DNA from: Tetrapisispora phaffii CBS 4417
Lineage: Eukaryota > Ascomycota > Saccharomycetes > Saccharomycetales > Saccharomycetaceae
Reading direction: 5' to 3'
Assembly: GCF_000236905.1 (NCBI RefSeq)
Contig: NC_016528.1
Coordinates: 676,260 to 740,259 of the forward strand
DNA: 64,000 nucleotides
How positions within the stretch are numbered: position 1 is the stretch's first letter; each line of letters opens with the position of its first letter. The notes beneath the pieces were generated by a model. The model was not told where the DNA came from, searched no databases, and saw nothing but the letters and a program-made list of their open reading frames with translations. The position numbers and the translations under genes are program-made. Positions 39,717 through 51,000 of this stretch are shown here, in pieces.

Positions 39717-41663
39717 CTATTTCTTACGACTTTTATATTTTCTTCCAGCAGATGTAGATGAACTATTCGTTGCCCGTACTCTAGGTGTAGGTAAATTGTT
39801 TAACTTCTCAACGGATCGAATTAGCTTTGCTTGAAGTTCTTCCTTCAAGTCTTCTGATTTTTTTAATGAAACTTTTAAATCAGCAATTCGTTCATCAACT
39901 GCAACTTTCTTCTCTTTAAATTTCTCCATATTATTCTTTAAATTATTTCTTAGAACATCAGAATCAGAGATTATCTTTGTTATTTCTTCTTCATTTTCTT
40001 TAATAGAGACTTCGGCTCTCGATATCTCGTTATGCATATATTTATTTTCAGCTTCTTTTGAGTCTTGCATTCTTTTTGCATCAATAAGGTCCTCCTGTAG
40101 CTTGTGATATTTTATAAATGAATCTTTCATTGACCTTAAAGTTTCTGACTTAGATGAGATTATCTCTAAACTGCTTTCTATACTATTTTCTAGCCTTTCT
40201 ATATCTTCATATAGTTTTTTATTTTCATTTTCGAATTTGGCAGCCTTCTCAAGATCACTGCTATTTTTCTCATTCAATTCCCTCAGTTTAGCACCAACAT
40301 CATTGCTGTCTTTATCAAGATATTCTTTATGTTTTTCCTGTATTGGTTTGGTTTCTTCAAAATCTTTTAATTCTGCATTTAGTAGAGTTATATCCACATA
40401 ATATTCATTGATATATTGAATCAATTTATACGTCAAAATACCACTAGATAAATGGTAATCAATACCATGAACATTATTACTTGTTGTGATACCTGTCAAT
40501 TGAGACATATCTTGTTTTAACGGATTAGTGGAGTAATCATTTTGTACCCTCTTTTTATTATAAAATGTCTTTATATCAAAATCTTTTTGTGAATCTCTAT
40601 CAACTGAGGAAAACCCTCTTTTTTTATTATTAGTGAATGCAGATTCTAAGGAATCATCGTATTGGTTATAATGAACTTCTAACAATAAAGATCTTTCAAC
40701 ATCCATAGGGGTATATTTTTTAATCGGATATATATCAGGTAATGGCCATGGCAAAGAAGAGTCCTCTAACCAATCTATTAGATATTTTAATTTGTGAGAA
40801 TAGACGGGTCTTAAATCTGGTGGAAGAACACCCACTCTATCTCTCAAGACCACAACTGCTGCTGTGACGTAAGTTAAAAATTCTCTACTTCCTTTCTTCA
40901 TTATCTGGCTAAAATACAAATTACAGTGGTCAAATGTGTTGACTGATATTAATCTTATAACTGGGGCTTTTTCAGGGATGCTGGTGCTATTCCTGCCATG
41001 TCTAATAATATAGTCAATTCCTGAAGAGTTTGTATCGACACTTGAATCTAAAGCAATGACCATATTAAATTGTTCTTTAATCAAAATTGGATATTTCTTG
41101 AAATTTAAATCAGTGGACGGAAATAAATGAAAAGTTCTAGAGAAGTTTCTGGATTTCTGTTTTGTCTTTAATGAATTACCATCATATCTCTTAATGTTCA
41201 CCTTATTGCCCAACAATAGTGCTTCAATCAAATTCATAGTCCTGCCGGATCTGCAAATTAGAGCGATGTCAGTCTCATATTCATGCAATATATTTACAAG
41301 ATCTTTCAATACATTGAATTTACCACTAGTTTCAGCTAAATGTGCAGAAACCTCCTTGGTTATTAGTGATTTCGGCATATTATGATCAATAAGTAAAAAT
41401 GGATGAGTAGCAACAAGCTGACTATTGAAACACATTGTCTCTAATGATTTCATCACTACATCTTCTTCAAAGTCGTCAGTTTCGAAATATCTCAATATAT
41501 CTGAATAATGCAACGAGACAATTTGGTCTGTCAGCTCTTTTTGATAGAGAGTCATTGGGGTTGGGAGCCAGTAGTCTCCAGAGGTGTTTCCTGAAATTGA
41601 CAAGAAATTTTTATTCACAATTTCAGGAACTGGTTTGGTATCTAAAATTTTTAACAAATCCAT
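39717..41663 (-). CDS. HDA3: HDA histone deacetylase complex subunit Hda3
   Basis: Encodes 648 aa (S. cerevisiae Hda3 has 655). Hda2 and Hda3 form the scaffold that targets the Hda1 deacetylase to chromatin. The N-terminal part (about 1-330) has the DNA-binding, helicase-like fold of the family: it starts MDLLKILDTKPVPEIV and includes LPTPMTLYQKELTDQIVSLHYSDILRY, HPFLLIDHNMPKSL and ALICRSGRTMNLIEALLLG. The C-terminal region (about 430-625) is a long heptad-rich coiled coil, and the protein ends in a basic RKYKSRKK tail. The ATG at 41663 is the family start. AOS1, which lies next in S. cerevisiae, is missing. Confidence 0.94.
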   Translation of the reverse strand: MDLLKILDTKPVPEIVNKNFLSISGNTSGDYWLPTPMTLYQKELTDQIVSLHYSDILRYFETDDFEEDVVMKSLETMCFNSQLVATHPFLLIDHNMPKSLITKEVSAHLAETSGKFNVLKDLVNILHEYETDIALICRSGRTMNLIEALLLGNKVNIKRYDGNSLKTKQKSRNFSRTFHLFPSTDLNFKKYPILIKEQFNMVIALDSSVDTNSSGIDYIIRHGRNSTSIPEKAPVIRLISVNTFDHCNLYFSQIMKKGSREFLTYVTAAVVVLRDRVGVLPPDLRPVYSHKLKYLIDWLEDSSLPWPLPDIYPIKKYTPMDVERSLLLEVHYNQYDDSLESAFTNNKKRGFSSVDRDSQKDFDIKTFYNKKRVQNDYSTNPLKQDMSQLTGITTSNNVHGIDYHLSSGILTYKLIQYINEYYVDITLLNAELKDFEETKPIQEKHKEYLDKDSNDVGAKLRELNEKNSSDLEKAAKFENENKKLYEDIERLENSIESSLEIISSKSETLRSMKDSFIKYHKLQEDLIDAKRMQDSKEAENKYMHNEISRAEVSIKENEEEITKIISDSDVLRNNLKNNMEKFKEKKVAVDERIADLKVSLKKSEDLKEELQAKLIRSVEKLNNLPTPRVRATNSSSTSAGRKYKSRKK

Positions 41664-42404
41664 TAGTAAATGATTGAGATACTTTAGTCAAAAAAAGCTA
41701 TAGGATCTATTGTAATAACCTTGATTTATCAATCCAGTATTATCTTAATGTATGTTAGCAACCTTTACTGTACTTTAACAATCGATGACGGCTTGCTATA
41801 ATTCAAAACTCCGGTAAAGTTCAAAACTATTTAATGGTAATTTATTAGCTTCTGCAAATTATCAATCAATTAAACACTTAAAAGAAACAATTGATTAAAT
41901 GTATTTTAATCTAATGCTGACTTTTAATAAAACCTATTTGACAATACATTATTTTCCAGTTATATACAAATGAAATATTCATATATTATATGTTAATATT
42001 ATTATATGTTTCAATTTTTCAGTATAGTGCATTTTTCAAAAAAACGTACTTATAAGAAGTTTTAAAGTTTCCAATATGTTAAGACATTTCAAATATATAA
42101 ATTGAAATACTTCGCGCAAAGGTTAGCTTAATATTCCACAAATCTCACCAAAACAAATCGATTCCATACACCAATTTTGAAATTGGGCTTATAATTTTAA
42201 AATGATTAAAATTAATAGCCTTTTTCAACTTTATTTTATCGAGAATTCTAGTTGAAATTCAGGTTTCGTGAATTTTGGTATAGGAAAGTATTGTTTATTG
42301 TACATTTTGTATATTCATGCCAGACTTTAGATGACAAGATGATATTTAAATAGTTGATATATAAAAAAGTTGAATTTCTATTTTCGATAATGTCTTTCAA
42401 TGAT
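41664..42404. other. Intergenic region between HDA3 and SEC23 (slot of missing AOS1)
   Basis: 0.74 kb, extremely AT-rich, with no ORF above about 15 codons. AOS1 occupies this place in S. cerevisiae, and no Rossmann-fold or ubiquitin-activating motif remains. The stretch probably supplies the HDA3 promoter and SEC23 3' end. Confidence 0.6.
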
Positions 42405-44789
42405 TTATTTTTTGCTTGTTACAGCAACTGATTGCAAATGGCTCATGAAGTTTTGTAAGGATACATCATCTGTTAAGACAACAGTGGCACCACCGTGTGT
42501 CACATCTTGATAGCTATCAGAAGGATTCAATTTGGATAACAAGAATCTGGCTTGGGATCCGCCAGCTTCTGTATCGATAAATCTTGGCAACGGGAATCTG
42601 TCTACTAATAATTCAGCAGCTTCCAATTTTGGTTCTTCCAAAAGACCTTTGAAATCAGCATACTGTGGATCATCTTGATAGCCTGCTTTTCTCCATTGTG
42701 CAATTTGTTCACCATGATACACCAGAATGTAAAAGAAAGTGTCCAGCAACAATATGGTATTTGGTTTTACAGAAACAGAATCTAATAAAACAGGTCGAGG
42801 CTCTTCTTCCATTGAGAATGATGTTAAAGTTGGTTGAATCATAATCAAAGAGTTTGTAGTGTCTTCTCTAATGAATATGTGTCTATAAAATGCAGTTTCA
42901 TCCGGAGAATTGTTAAATACACTTAAAAATTGAGATCTTCTTAAGTAGTACATAAATTGTGGATACAATGAAAAATTTGGTGATAATCTGAAAGACATTG
43001 GATCATCTTTATTGTAGTTTGCATATCTTTGGGCCAATTTAATTAATGAATTATCAATCCATCTAATGATATCAGTCTTAGAATCATTTTCTGCCTTATC
43101 GACAGCCATTCTAGCAATCAATACAGCTGCAGCTTCTTGATCGAAAGAGGCAATAATGCCAGGAGAACCTAATGGAAGTAATTGGTTAGCAACAGTAGTG
43201 ACTCTGATACGGTTTGTACCTGAAGAATGTTGATAAGTAGTGATGAACTGAGTGTAAGCTAACGTTGGTTGTTGTTGATTCATTTGGTTCATTTGATTAG
43301 CAGTAGCATCTCCGCTTTTCTTCTTGTTAGATTGAGCAATCTCAAAATAGATCGCATACGAATGTTTTGGAGATAAGGTAGACATTTTCCAAGTATTAGT
43401 TCCAGATAGACCGATCTTTGAATCACTAATATTAGCTGATTCATTTTTCTTAGCAGTTGAAGCGTGACCAATTAAACCTTGAATTTTCAAATCTTTTGAG
43501 GTCTTAACAGTTAATTTACCGTTAAAAGCCATTCTTAAATAACCTTCATCATCCTTAGCAAACATTCTTAAGTAAGATTGCTTAAAGATTGATGTCATGA
43601 AAGCATCAGTTAATAACAAAATACCACCAGTTTTGTCTGTTAATTTTTTCATTTCTGACATACCGATTTGATCGTACGAACCGGCAAAAATATCAACAGT
43701 GTGATCATTATCTGCTACTCTGTCTGCAATTTGATTATAAAAGTTTGTTGCTTTCTTATAATGAGAAGCACGGTCGGAATCGATATCATGATGAGATCTC
43801 AAAGGATCCTTCAATTCAGATGAAACAATTAAACCTGGACCAAGTGTACATGGACCAGAAGAAAACAAAATAATCCTAGCGGCAGAATGTCTGTAACAAC
43901 CTTGTAATACCAAGGAAGCTATGTTCAAAGCTTGTCCGGTGGCTCTTAATGGTCTATGGCCAGTTGGGACTGCCCATTGATCATGAGTCAAGTTTTCAAA
44001 AAATTGTGTCAATTTGAATTCAATTTGTTCCAATGGCAAGAAGAATCTATTCAGTGAGAAAGGAGATATTTGAACCGGATTTGCTTGATTTTGAGAGTTG
44101 ACATTACTGCTGTTGTTCGCAGTGTTCAAATTTGTTGGTTTTTGACCAGTTAACATTTCAATTAAGTTTTCTAACTTATATTCTCTGTCACCTTTGAAGA
44201 CGTTACATCTGTCAATGGTAGTACACGATAAGTCATGCAATCTGATGACGGTACCGTAAGTGATCAATCCAATCAATGCATTAGGAGGCATCAATGACAA
44301 CGACGAGATCAAGTATTCCTTCAATGCATCAAGATTCTCATCTTCAGTAGTGATGTCAACCACTAAGAAAAAAATCGGCGGAATTTGAATTGGTTTATTA
44401 GTGATGTATTCGACGCTGGTGTATTGCAACTCAATGGGCATGTTTTCTTGGCTCATGTTCGAGTATTGCGATGGCAAATGGTTTCTCGAGCTACAAATAG
44501 GACAGATCCACGAGTTGTTTCTCGGATCTATGATACAGTATGGATTCAAGATGGCCTTACACTGTGGCTGCGTACAGTAAACCGGATTATAGTTCAAAAT
44601 CTTCTTGTTCATGACGGTGCCGTCCGCATCAATGACCACCGCGTCCTCGTTGTCATTGTCGAACTCTTTCAAAGGAGTGTACATGCACCCCAAAGGAACC
44701 ACGTTCTTGGCAGAATCGATCTTGTCGTTCGGAAACACGTTCCAAGAAAACCTAATCCCGTTTATATCCTCGTTAGTCTCGAAGTCCAT
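42405..44789 (-). CDS. SEC23: COPII inner-coat subunit and Sar1 GAP Sec23
   Basis: Encodes 794 aa from the ATG at 44789 ([20 protein letters not shown]), the invariant family start; S. cerevisiae Sec23 has 768. Sec23 pairs with Sec24, stimulates Sar1 GTP hydrolysis and forms the inner COPII coat at ER exit sites. The zinc finger is visible (Cys72, Cys77, Cys96, Cys99), followed by the trunk domain ([21 protein letters not shown]), beta-sandwich, helical region and gelsolin domain ([33 protein letters not shown]). Extra residues include an Asn-rich insert (about 240) and a Gln/Asn-rich insert (about 540). The frame continues upstream to an ATG at 44903, discussed in findings. It is divergent from SMX3. 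Confidence 0.97.
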   Translation of the reverse strand: MDFETNEDINGIRFSWNVFPNDKIDSAKNVVPLGCMYTPLKEFDNDNEDAVVIDADGTVMNKKILNYNPVYCTQPQCKAILNPYCIIDPRNNSWICPICSSRNHLPSQYSNMSQENMPIELQYTSVEYITNKPIQIPPIFFLVVDITTEDENLDALKEYLISSLSLMPPNALIGLITYGTVIRLHDLSCTTIDRCNVFKGDREYKLENLIEMLTGQKPTNLNTANNSSNVNSQNQANPVQISPFSLNRFFLPLEQIEFKLTQFFENLTHDQWAVPTGHRPLRATGQALNIASLVLQGCYRHSAARIILFSSGPCTLGPGLIVSSELKDPLRSHHDIDSDRASHYKKATNFYNQIADRVADNDHTVDIFAGSYDQIGMSEMKKLTDKTGGILLLTDAFMTSIFKQSYLRMFAKDDEGYLRMAFNGKLTVKTSKDLKIQGLIGHASTAKKNESANISDSKIGLSGTNTWKMSTLSPKHSYAIYFEIAQSNKKKSGDATANQMNQMNQQQPTLAYTQFITTYQHSSGTNRIRVTTVANQLLPLGSPGIIASFDQEAAAVLIARMAVDKAENDSKTDIIRWIDNSLIKLAQRYANYNKDDPMSFRLSPNFSLYPQFMYYLRRSQFLSVFNNSPDETAFYRHIFIREDTTNSLIMIQPTLTSFSMEEEPRPVLLDSVSVKPNTILLLDTFFYILVYHGEQIAQWRKAGYQDDPQYADFKGLLEEPKLEAAELLVDRFPLPRFIDTEAGGSQARFLLSKLNPSDSYQDVTHGGATVVLTDDVSLQNFMSHLQSVAVTSKK

Positions 44790-45421
44790 GCTAGTATGTG
44801 CTGCTGTTTCAGATCTTCGTACACAGTGCGTGTGTAGATGTCGCTGCCAACCCAGAACAACCACTCCATTCATAGCCAAACATATCCAATTACATACACT
44901 CATATATCATATATATATATATATATAAACATAGAATTTGCATTTTCCAGTTTCTCGACCTTGTCTCCTGCTCAATATTTTTTTCAGTCGCTCAACATTT
45001 TCGAACAGCGAAAGCAGTTCGGATCTGGCAGGGACTAGCGATTACCCGGCGGTGGCTGGTTTCATTGCGGTGGGATGGCCACTGTAGCAGCTGGCATTGT
45101 TCCACTACCGTTGACCATGCCCAGTACAAGATGACACCCTACACCCCAGACCCCGGAGTCTCGTAGATACACACAGGCATACATGTGTGCATGCACACAC
45201 TCTTACAGCAAACATACCCCATCGCAACCGTCTAACGCTGATTACGAGCAACGCAAATCGAAAAGCGAGAAGAAGAGTTGTCCACTTTAAAGATCTTTTG
45301 GAACCGTTTGGACTGTTGTCTAATACGTCGTGGTATTTCTAAACAGATGCGTTCAAGTAGTAGTAGAGATCTCGGTCTCCATGCAGTTGTAGTCTCGCTC
45401 TGGAACGTCCACGTCGAAATC
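44790..45421. other. Divergent promoter between SEC23 and SMX3
   Basis: 0.63 kb and GC-richer than most spacers here. It holds an (AT)9 tract at 44909-44926 that can serve as the SEC23 TATA element and a perfect Reb1-type site TTACCCGG (45042-45049). No gene is seen. Confidence 0.6.
45042..45049. promoter_or_regulatory. Reb1-type site TTACCCGG
   Basis: Exact match to the Reb1 consensus, located centrally in the SEC23/SMX3 divergent promoter, where Reb1 commonly positions a nucleosome-free region. Confidence 0.5.
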
Positions 45422-45813
45422 ATGTCTGAGGTATGTACCACGCACGTCCGGTGCTCCCCGGCCTTTGCTGGTGAAGGAGCCGTTTATTGTGTCTTTCTAT
45501 ATCGTCGAATTACTAACATGTCTTTACCAGCCCCTTCCCCGTGTGCTACTTTACGAGAGGTCAGCTAGTGAATGCATCTCTGCAGCCTGTGAATCCTAAA
45601 CCGTTTTTAAGAGACCTGATTGGCAAGAAGATCGTCGTCAAGTTGAAGTTCAACAAGACCGAGTATATCGGGACGTTGAAGTCTCTTGATAACTACTTCA
45701 ATCTGCAATTGGATGCAGCAGAGGAGGTCATCGATGGCGTCTCAAAGGGAACCATCGGTGATATATTCATAAGATGTAACAACGTCTTGTACGTTGGCGA
45801 GCATCTGGAATAA
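45422..45813 (+). CDS. SMX3: Sm-class spliceosomal protein SmF, two exons
   Basis: SmF is part of the heptameric Sm ring of the U1, U2, U4 and U5 snRNPs. The Sm fold is complete from [20 protein letters not shown] to [16 protein letters not shown]. No ATG precedes it in frame. A canonical 5' splice site follows ATGTCTGAG at 45422-45430 (GTATGT at 45431-45436), and TACTAAC lies at 45511-45517. Joining the three-codon exon MSE to the CAG acceptor ending at 45564 gives exon 2 at 45565-45813 and an 85-aa protein starting [17 protein letters not shown], close to S. cerevisiae [18 protein letters not shown] (86 aa). The nearer CAG (45528-45530) is out of frame. The acceptor at 45585 is in frame but yields a shorter N-terminus. 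Synteny with SEC23 and DPM1 agrees. Confidence 0.9.
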
Positions 45814-46317
45814 TGGCAGGAAACGGTCCGACTGGGCTGGTGCCAACGAACGTTTGGTGAGACAACTCGCTCCAGTAAACGGAAATCCAGAAAACGGCAT
45901 TGTGTCGAGTTACGATCTTGCTGCTCTGTTCTAAGTGGTCGTAAGTTGCCCCAGCACACCTCCCTCCCCAAACCAACCTGGATACTGTGTACTCTATACG
46001 TTAAATACCCTTTAGGTAGAAGCACTCGGCTGGGTAACCAGCCGAGTGCTCAATAGAAATATTTTTCATTTTAATTGTAATACGTGTTAAACGTTCAGTA
46101 CCATTCATTAACAACGATAGATGGAATAAATTTATTGTGCAAAAGTTTGATTCTTGCAATTGCAGTTGACACATTAGCATCTATTTAAACAATTCCATCA
46201 AGGTTATCCGTCACTGCTTTTTTTGTTTGATTTGTTCTTGTCTTGTTAGGCAGAAGCTAGAAATAACCATCTGATATCATTGAAAAATAAAATACACCAG
46301 ATACTACTCGAAAGATA
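45814..46317. other. Intergenic region between SMX3 and DPM1 with a perfect hairpin
   Basis: 0.5 kb. The first 200 bp are unusually GC-rich and contain an ATG-less frame (45773-45934) with protein-like sequence. A perfect 13-bp hairpin follows at 46021-46050. The DPM1-proximal part is AT-rich. Confidence 0.6.
46021..46050. repeat. Perfect 13-bp inverted repeat with GTAA loop
   Basis: AGCACTCGGCTGG and its exact reverse complement CCAGCCGAGTGCT flank the 4-base loop GTAA. The stem has nine G-C pairs in 13, inside AT-rich surroundings, 208 bp after the SMX3 stop and 268 bp before DPM1. In RNA of the plus strand the loop would be a GNRA tetraloop. Confidence 0.97.
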
Positions 46318-47124
46318 ATGTCTATCAGCCAATCTGTTATTGTTCCAGCATACCATGAAAAGCTAAACATCAAGCCATTGACCACTAGGTTATTTGCCGC
46401 TCTAGGGAACGAAGGTTCCAAGACTACTGAACTTATATTTGTCGATGACAATTCGAATGATGGATCAGTTGAAGAAGTTGAGAAATTGAACAACAATGGT
46501 TACCCAAACGTCAGAATCATTGTCAGAACCGACGAAAGAGGTCTTTCTAGTGCTGTCTTGAAAGGTTTCATGGAAGCCAAAGGTGAGTACTTGATCTGTA
46601 TGGACGCAGACTTGCAACATCCTCCAGAATCAGTCCCACAATTGTTCCAAAGTTTAAAGTCCCATGCTTTCGTGCTTGGTACTAGATACGCTCCAGGTGT
46701 TGGTATCGACAAGGACTGGCCTCTATACAGAAGAGTCATTTCTTCCACCGCTAGAGCCATGGCAAAGCCTTTGACTGTCGCAAGTGACCCAATGAGTGGT
46801 TTCTTCGGTTTACAAAAGAAATACTTGACGATGGCAAAGATGGATGACATCAACAAGCAAGGTTTCAAGATTGCTTTGGAACTATTAGCTAAACTGCCAC
46901 TACCCGAAGACCCAAGATTGGCTATCGGTGAAGTCCCATTCCAATTCGGTGTTAGAACTGAAGGTGAATCCAAGCTAAGCGGTAAGGTCATCATCCAGTA
47001 TTTGGAACAATTGAAAGAATTATATATCTTCAAGTTTGGTGCCAACAATTTGATCATTTTCATCGCTGTTTGGACCATCCTTTGTCTATACGTCCTTAAG
47101 AAGTTCTCATCTCTAGTTCTCTAA
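46318..47124 (+). CDS. DPM1: Dolichol-phosphate mannose synthase
   Basis: Encodes 268 aa (S. cerevisiae Dpm1 has 267). It transfers mannose from GDP-mannose to dolichyl phosphate on the ER membrane, supplying N-glycosylation, O-mannosylation and GPI-anchor synthesis. This is the GT2-family single-subunit yeast type. VPAYHEKLNI, FVDDNSNDGS and the metal-binding CMDADLQHPPE (DXD-like) are present, as are DPMSGFFG and RTEGESKLSGKV. A C-terminal membrane anchor, ANNLIIFIAVWTILCLYVL, provides the tail that vertebrate enzymes replace with DPM2/DPM3. The ATG at 46318 is the family start. Biased codon use indicates high expression. Confidence 0.98.
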   Translation: MSISQSVIVPAYHEKLNIKPLTTRLFAALGNEGSKTTELIFVDDNSNDGSVEEVEKLNNNGYPNVRIIVRTDERGLSSAVLKGFMEAKGEYLICMDADLQHPPESVPQLFQSLKSHAFVLGTRYAPGVGIDKDWPLYRRVISSTARAMAKPLTVASDPMSGFFGLQKKYLTMAKMDDINKQGFKIALELLAKLPLPEDPRLAIGEVPFQFGVRTEGESKLSGKVIIQYLEQLKELYIFKFGANNLIIFIAVWTILCLYVLKKFSSLVL

Positions 47125-48053
47125 ATTTGATTAGACCAAACAATAATAAACAAATATAAAGATATAGTCGATATAAAATGTCCAATATATAACAAATGTA
47201 TTCAAGATAATCCATTCGAAAAACACACATGTATATGTTGTACATGGGTGCATCTATGCATGTTAACCTGGCCACCATCGTTGCATCGACCGCCCCACCC
47301 ACACGAACTTGTTCCGCTGTGTTGTCTGATCACTGACGTAAACACATCACAAAACACATACAGGCAGAGATATACATATACATACACACACATATATACA
47401 AGTGCATATTATATATCTCAAATATCAAAAGGATTTCTATGGTTCAACCATCTTTATACCCTCAGAAATCAACAAACCCCCTCAGCATTCAAATTGCTGT
47501 CCAGGGAATTAACCCCTCCGGAGACACGCGACTACAAGAAACATAAGGAGTCATCAGCGGATGGTAGAGTAGAGTACGGTACAATTAAGAAAGGTCTTTT
47601 AATAAATATTATCATTAATGTTTTTAATTATCCCTTCTATCCAATTGGATTATCAACATTACTGCTAACCTGGATATTTAAGTTGTGTAAGAGTTGACGA
47701 TAGTTGGGATTTAGATCCGAGACTCTCAGGAACCTTATATTGATACTGTGGATTTTAGTATTTAAGGATATTTCTCAAAAGATATATCATCTGAGTTGAT
47801 TTTAATAACTGCTAGTGATTTATATATATAGCTGAGGGCATTTTATTGAAATACTGCAGTATTGAAAAGTTTTTTTATCTTTGGTAAAAGGTTTAAGGTA
47901 TATTGTTCCATTGGGATTGGTATATATATAACTTGTATAAAGGAGGTAAAATTCATTGCCAGTTTAATAAAACTATTAAACAAGAATAAGAAGCACTATT
48001 AGCTATATAAAGAAAAAAAAAGAAGTCCACAAAACAAACAAAAACAAGAAGAA
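47125..48053. other. Intergenic region between DPM1 and GDB1
   Basis: 0.93 kb. A 145-codon ATG-led frame (47260-47697) and its antisense shadows occur in a CA/TG-rich patch; its composition argues against a gene. Two CCCCT stress-element cores are listed separately. A CRE-like TGACGTAA is at 47334-47341, and a long purine-rich leader precedes GDB1. Confidence 0.5.
47478..47517. promoter_or_regulatory. Two stress-response-element cores upstream of GDB1
   Basis: CCCCT at 47478-47482 and 47513-47517, 537-576 bp upstream of the GDB1 ATG. Msn2/4-type STREs are common in glycogen-metabolism promoters of yeast. The match is only five bases each, so this is suggestive. Confidence 0.3.
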
Positions 48054-51000
48054 ATGAAAGGAAGATCACAGTTAGAAAACACATTGCTGTTGAGATTAGA
48101 CAGTGATGGTGTACCAATTGCCAATAATACACTTTATGGGAGTGGTGTATTGACATTACCATCTTTACCTTATAAATTGGAATATATTAATGATGATAAT
48201 CCAATAGTCACTTTGAAAATTATGATTGCTGCTGGTTCAACAATTTCTAGAGATGGATTGATTTGGACAAACGTTCCTGAATCTTCTAATGTCGAATTTA
48301 ATAGAGATCACTTTAGAAAAATTATTATTAAATCGTCTATTCATAGCGATTGCTACATTGATTTAAAATTATTTAGACCAGGTTCTTTCTGTTTTTACGT
48401 ATCTTATAGAAATAAAAAAAATCTATTGAAGACTACAAAGAAACATTATTTTATTTTAGGACCCTCATTATTCATTAACGATACTTATTTACCTTTGAAT
48501 TCGATAAATTGTCAAACTATCATTTCCAAATGGTTACCAAAAAGTACAAGTCCTGAGGATAATTGGCAAAAAATCTTTAAGCTTATCGCAAATAAAAAAT
48601 ATAACATGATCCATTTCACACCTTTGCAACAAAGAGGTGAATCAAATTCCCCATATTCAATTTATGATCAATTAATGTTTGATCCTGATTTTTTTAAAGA
48701 AAACCAAAAATCTGTTAAGCTTTTAATTGATGATTTAGAAAAAACTCACAATATGTTATCATTGACAGACATTGTTTTTAATCATACTGCTAATAATTCT
48801 TTTTGGTTAAGAAAACATCCAGAATCTGGTTATAATCAATTCACAGCGCCTCATTTGAATGCAGCTATTGAATTGGATAAAGCATTGCTGGATTTTAGCT
48901 CAAGGTTAAAATCATTAAATTACCCAGTAGATTTGAAAAATGATAACGATCTTTTAGAGATTCTAGACGGTATTAAAGTTCATGTTCTTGGTCAACTGAA
49001 ATTGTGGGAATATTATGTTATTAATATTAAGGAAACAGTTAATGAAGTCGAAGCTAAGTTTGATGAAATAAGTATTACTAATGGAGATGAAGAGGATGAA
49101 TCATTGAATGACGAAATATTAAATAATTTAGAGAACTTAGCCGCTTATGTTCGTGAAAATTATAATGTTGGTAATTTTGATAATCTAGCCGAAAGATATT
49201 CACATAAATTAAATATTGAGAAATTAATTATTCTATTAAAGAAATCCAAAAAGTTCGAAAAATTTGATGAAGAAACTAACACTTTTATCATAAATCTATT
49301 AGACGAAATAAATTTACCCCTTTATAGGATTTATGATGATGATGTCAATGAAATATTAGAACAATTATTCAACAGAATTAAATATTTAAGAATCAGTGAT
49401 GATGGGCCAAAATTAGGTGTTATAACAAATAAATCACCATTAACCGAACCCTATTTCACTAGATTTGTTGGTGAAAATGATGGAATAGAATACGCGTTGG
49501 CTAATAATGGTTGGATATGGAATGGAAATCCCCTTATAGACTTTGCTTCTAAGAACTCTAAAGCTTATTTAAGAAGAGAGGTGATTGTTTGGGGTGATTG
49601 TGTAAAGTTAAGGTATGGTAAAGAACCAGCAGACTCTCCATATTTATGGAAGAGAATGTCAGATTATATTACAATGAACGCAAAGATATTCCACGGTTTT
49701 CGTATCGATAATTGCCATTCTACACCTTTACATGTAGGCGAATATTTCTTAGATTTAGCAAGATCACACAATCCAAATCTTTATGTTGTTGCTGAATTAT
49801 TCTCTGGCTCAGAGACTACAGATTGTTTATTTGTTGAGCGATTAGGTATCTCGTCTTTAATTAGAGAAGCCATGCAAGCTTCATCAGAAGATGAATTATC
49901 AAATCTGATTCATAGATATGGTGGTAGACCAATTGGTTCTTATAAGTTTGTTCCTATGGATACATTTGCATTTTCACCTGACCTTGAATTAGACGAAGAT
50001 TACTGCACATACAGTATAAAGGATAAGAGCATACATTGCGTTTCAGAAATCATGATACCAAGAGTTCTAACTTGCCAACCTCCACATGCCTTATTTATGG
50101 ACTGTACTCATGACAATAAAATGCCATATGAAAAGAGAACAATTGAGGATACGTTACCAAATGCGGCATTAGTTGCGTTTTGTTCAAGTGCAATTGGGTC
50201 AGTATATGGTTACGATGAAATTTATCCAGAGCTACTTGACCTAGTAAATGAAAAAAGGAAATATGATTTATCTGGATCTATTAATAAAAATTTAAATGAC
50301 GAGGTAGGAATCTGTAAAATAAAAAGGAAATTAAACGCTATCAGAAAAGAAATTGCTATTAGTAGCATCGATATTGAAGATTCTGAAATGCATGTGCATC
50401 ATGAAGGCCAGTATATAACTTTTCACAGAACTAATTCAAAAACAGGAAAAGGTTATTATCTAATTGTAAGAACAAAATTCAGTGATTTCAATGAAGACCA
50501 AATGTTCCCATCTGTTACGTTGAGAGCAACCAAGTGTAAATTTAATTGTGCCTATTCTTTAGAAAAAGTAGATACTTCATTTTCTCCAGATAATGATCTA
50601 CTAACAGGAGTTAAATCAAAAATTGTAGAATTAAAAGATTTTACAATTCATGTGGATGCTGACAGTAATTCTGTTATAGAGTTACCTGAAAACTTTCCGC
50701 CAGGTTCAATCGCAATTTTTGAAACAGGCTACGTGGGGATTGATGATACGTTAGATCATTTGATTAGATCAGGAGCTCTTAAAGCTACTTCAAACCTAAA
50801 TTTTGAGTCTCTAAATGCAGTACTTTTTAGATCAGAAAGTGAAGAACTAGATGTTAGTGGCAACACTTTTGGTGCTTATAATATTCCAAATCATGGTAAG
50901 TTGGTTTATTGTGGTTTACAAGGCTGGGTTTCAGTACTAAGAGATATAATGATAAACAATGACTTAGCACATCCTCTAAGTGTAAACTTACGCGAAGGCC

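Noticed and set aside
47260..47697. 145-codon plus-strand ORF between DPM1 and GDB1
   Set aside because: Its composition (runs of TYTYTH, HPHEL, CA-repeat derived) and antisense open frames are typical of a CA/TG-rich promoter. No family resemblance was seen, and it sits in the GDB1 upstream region.
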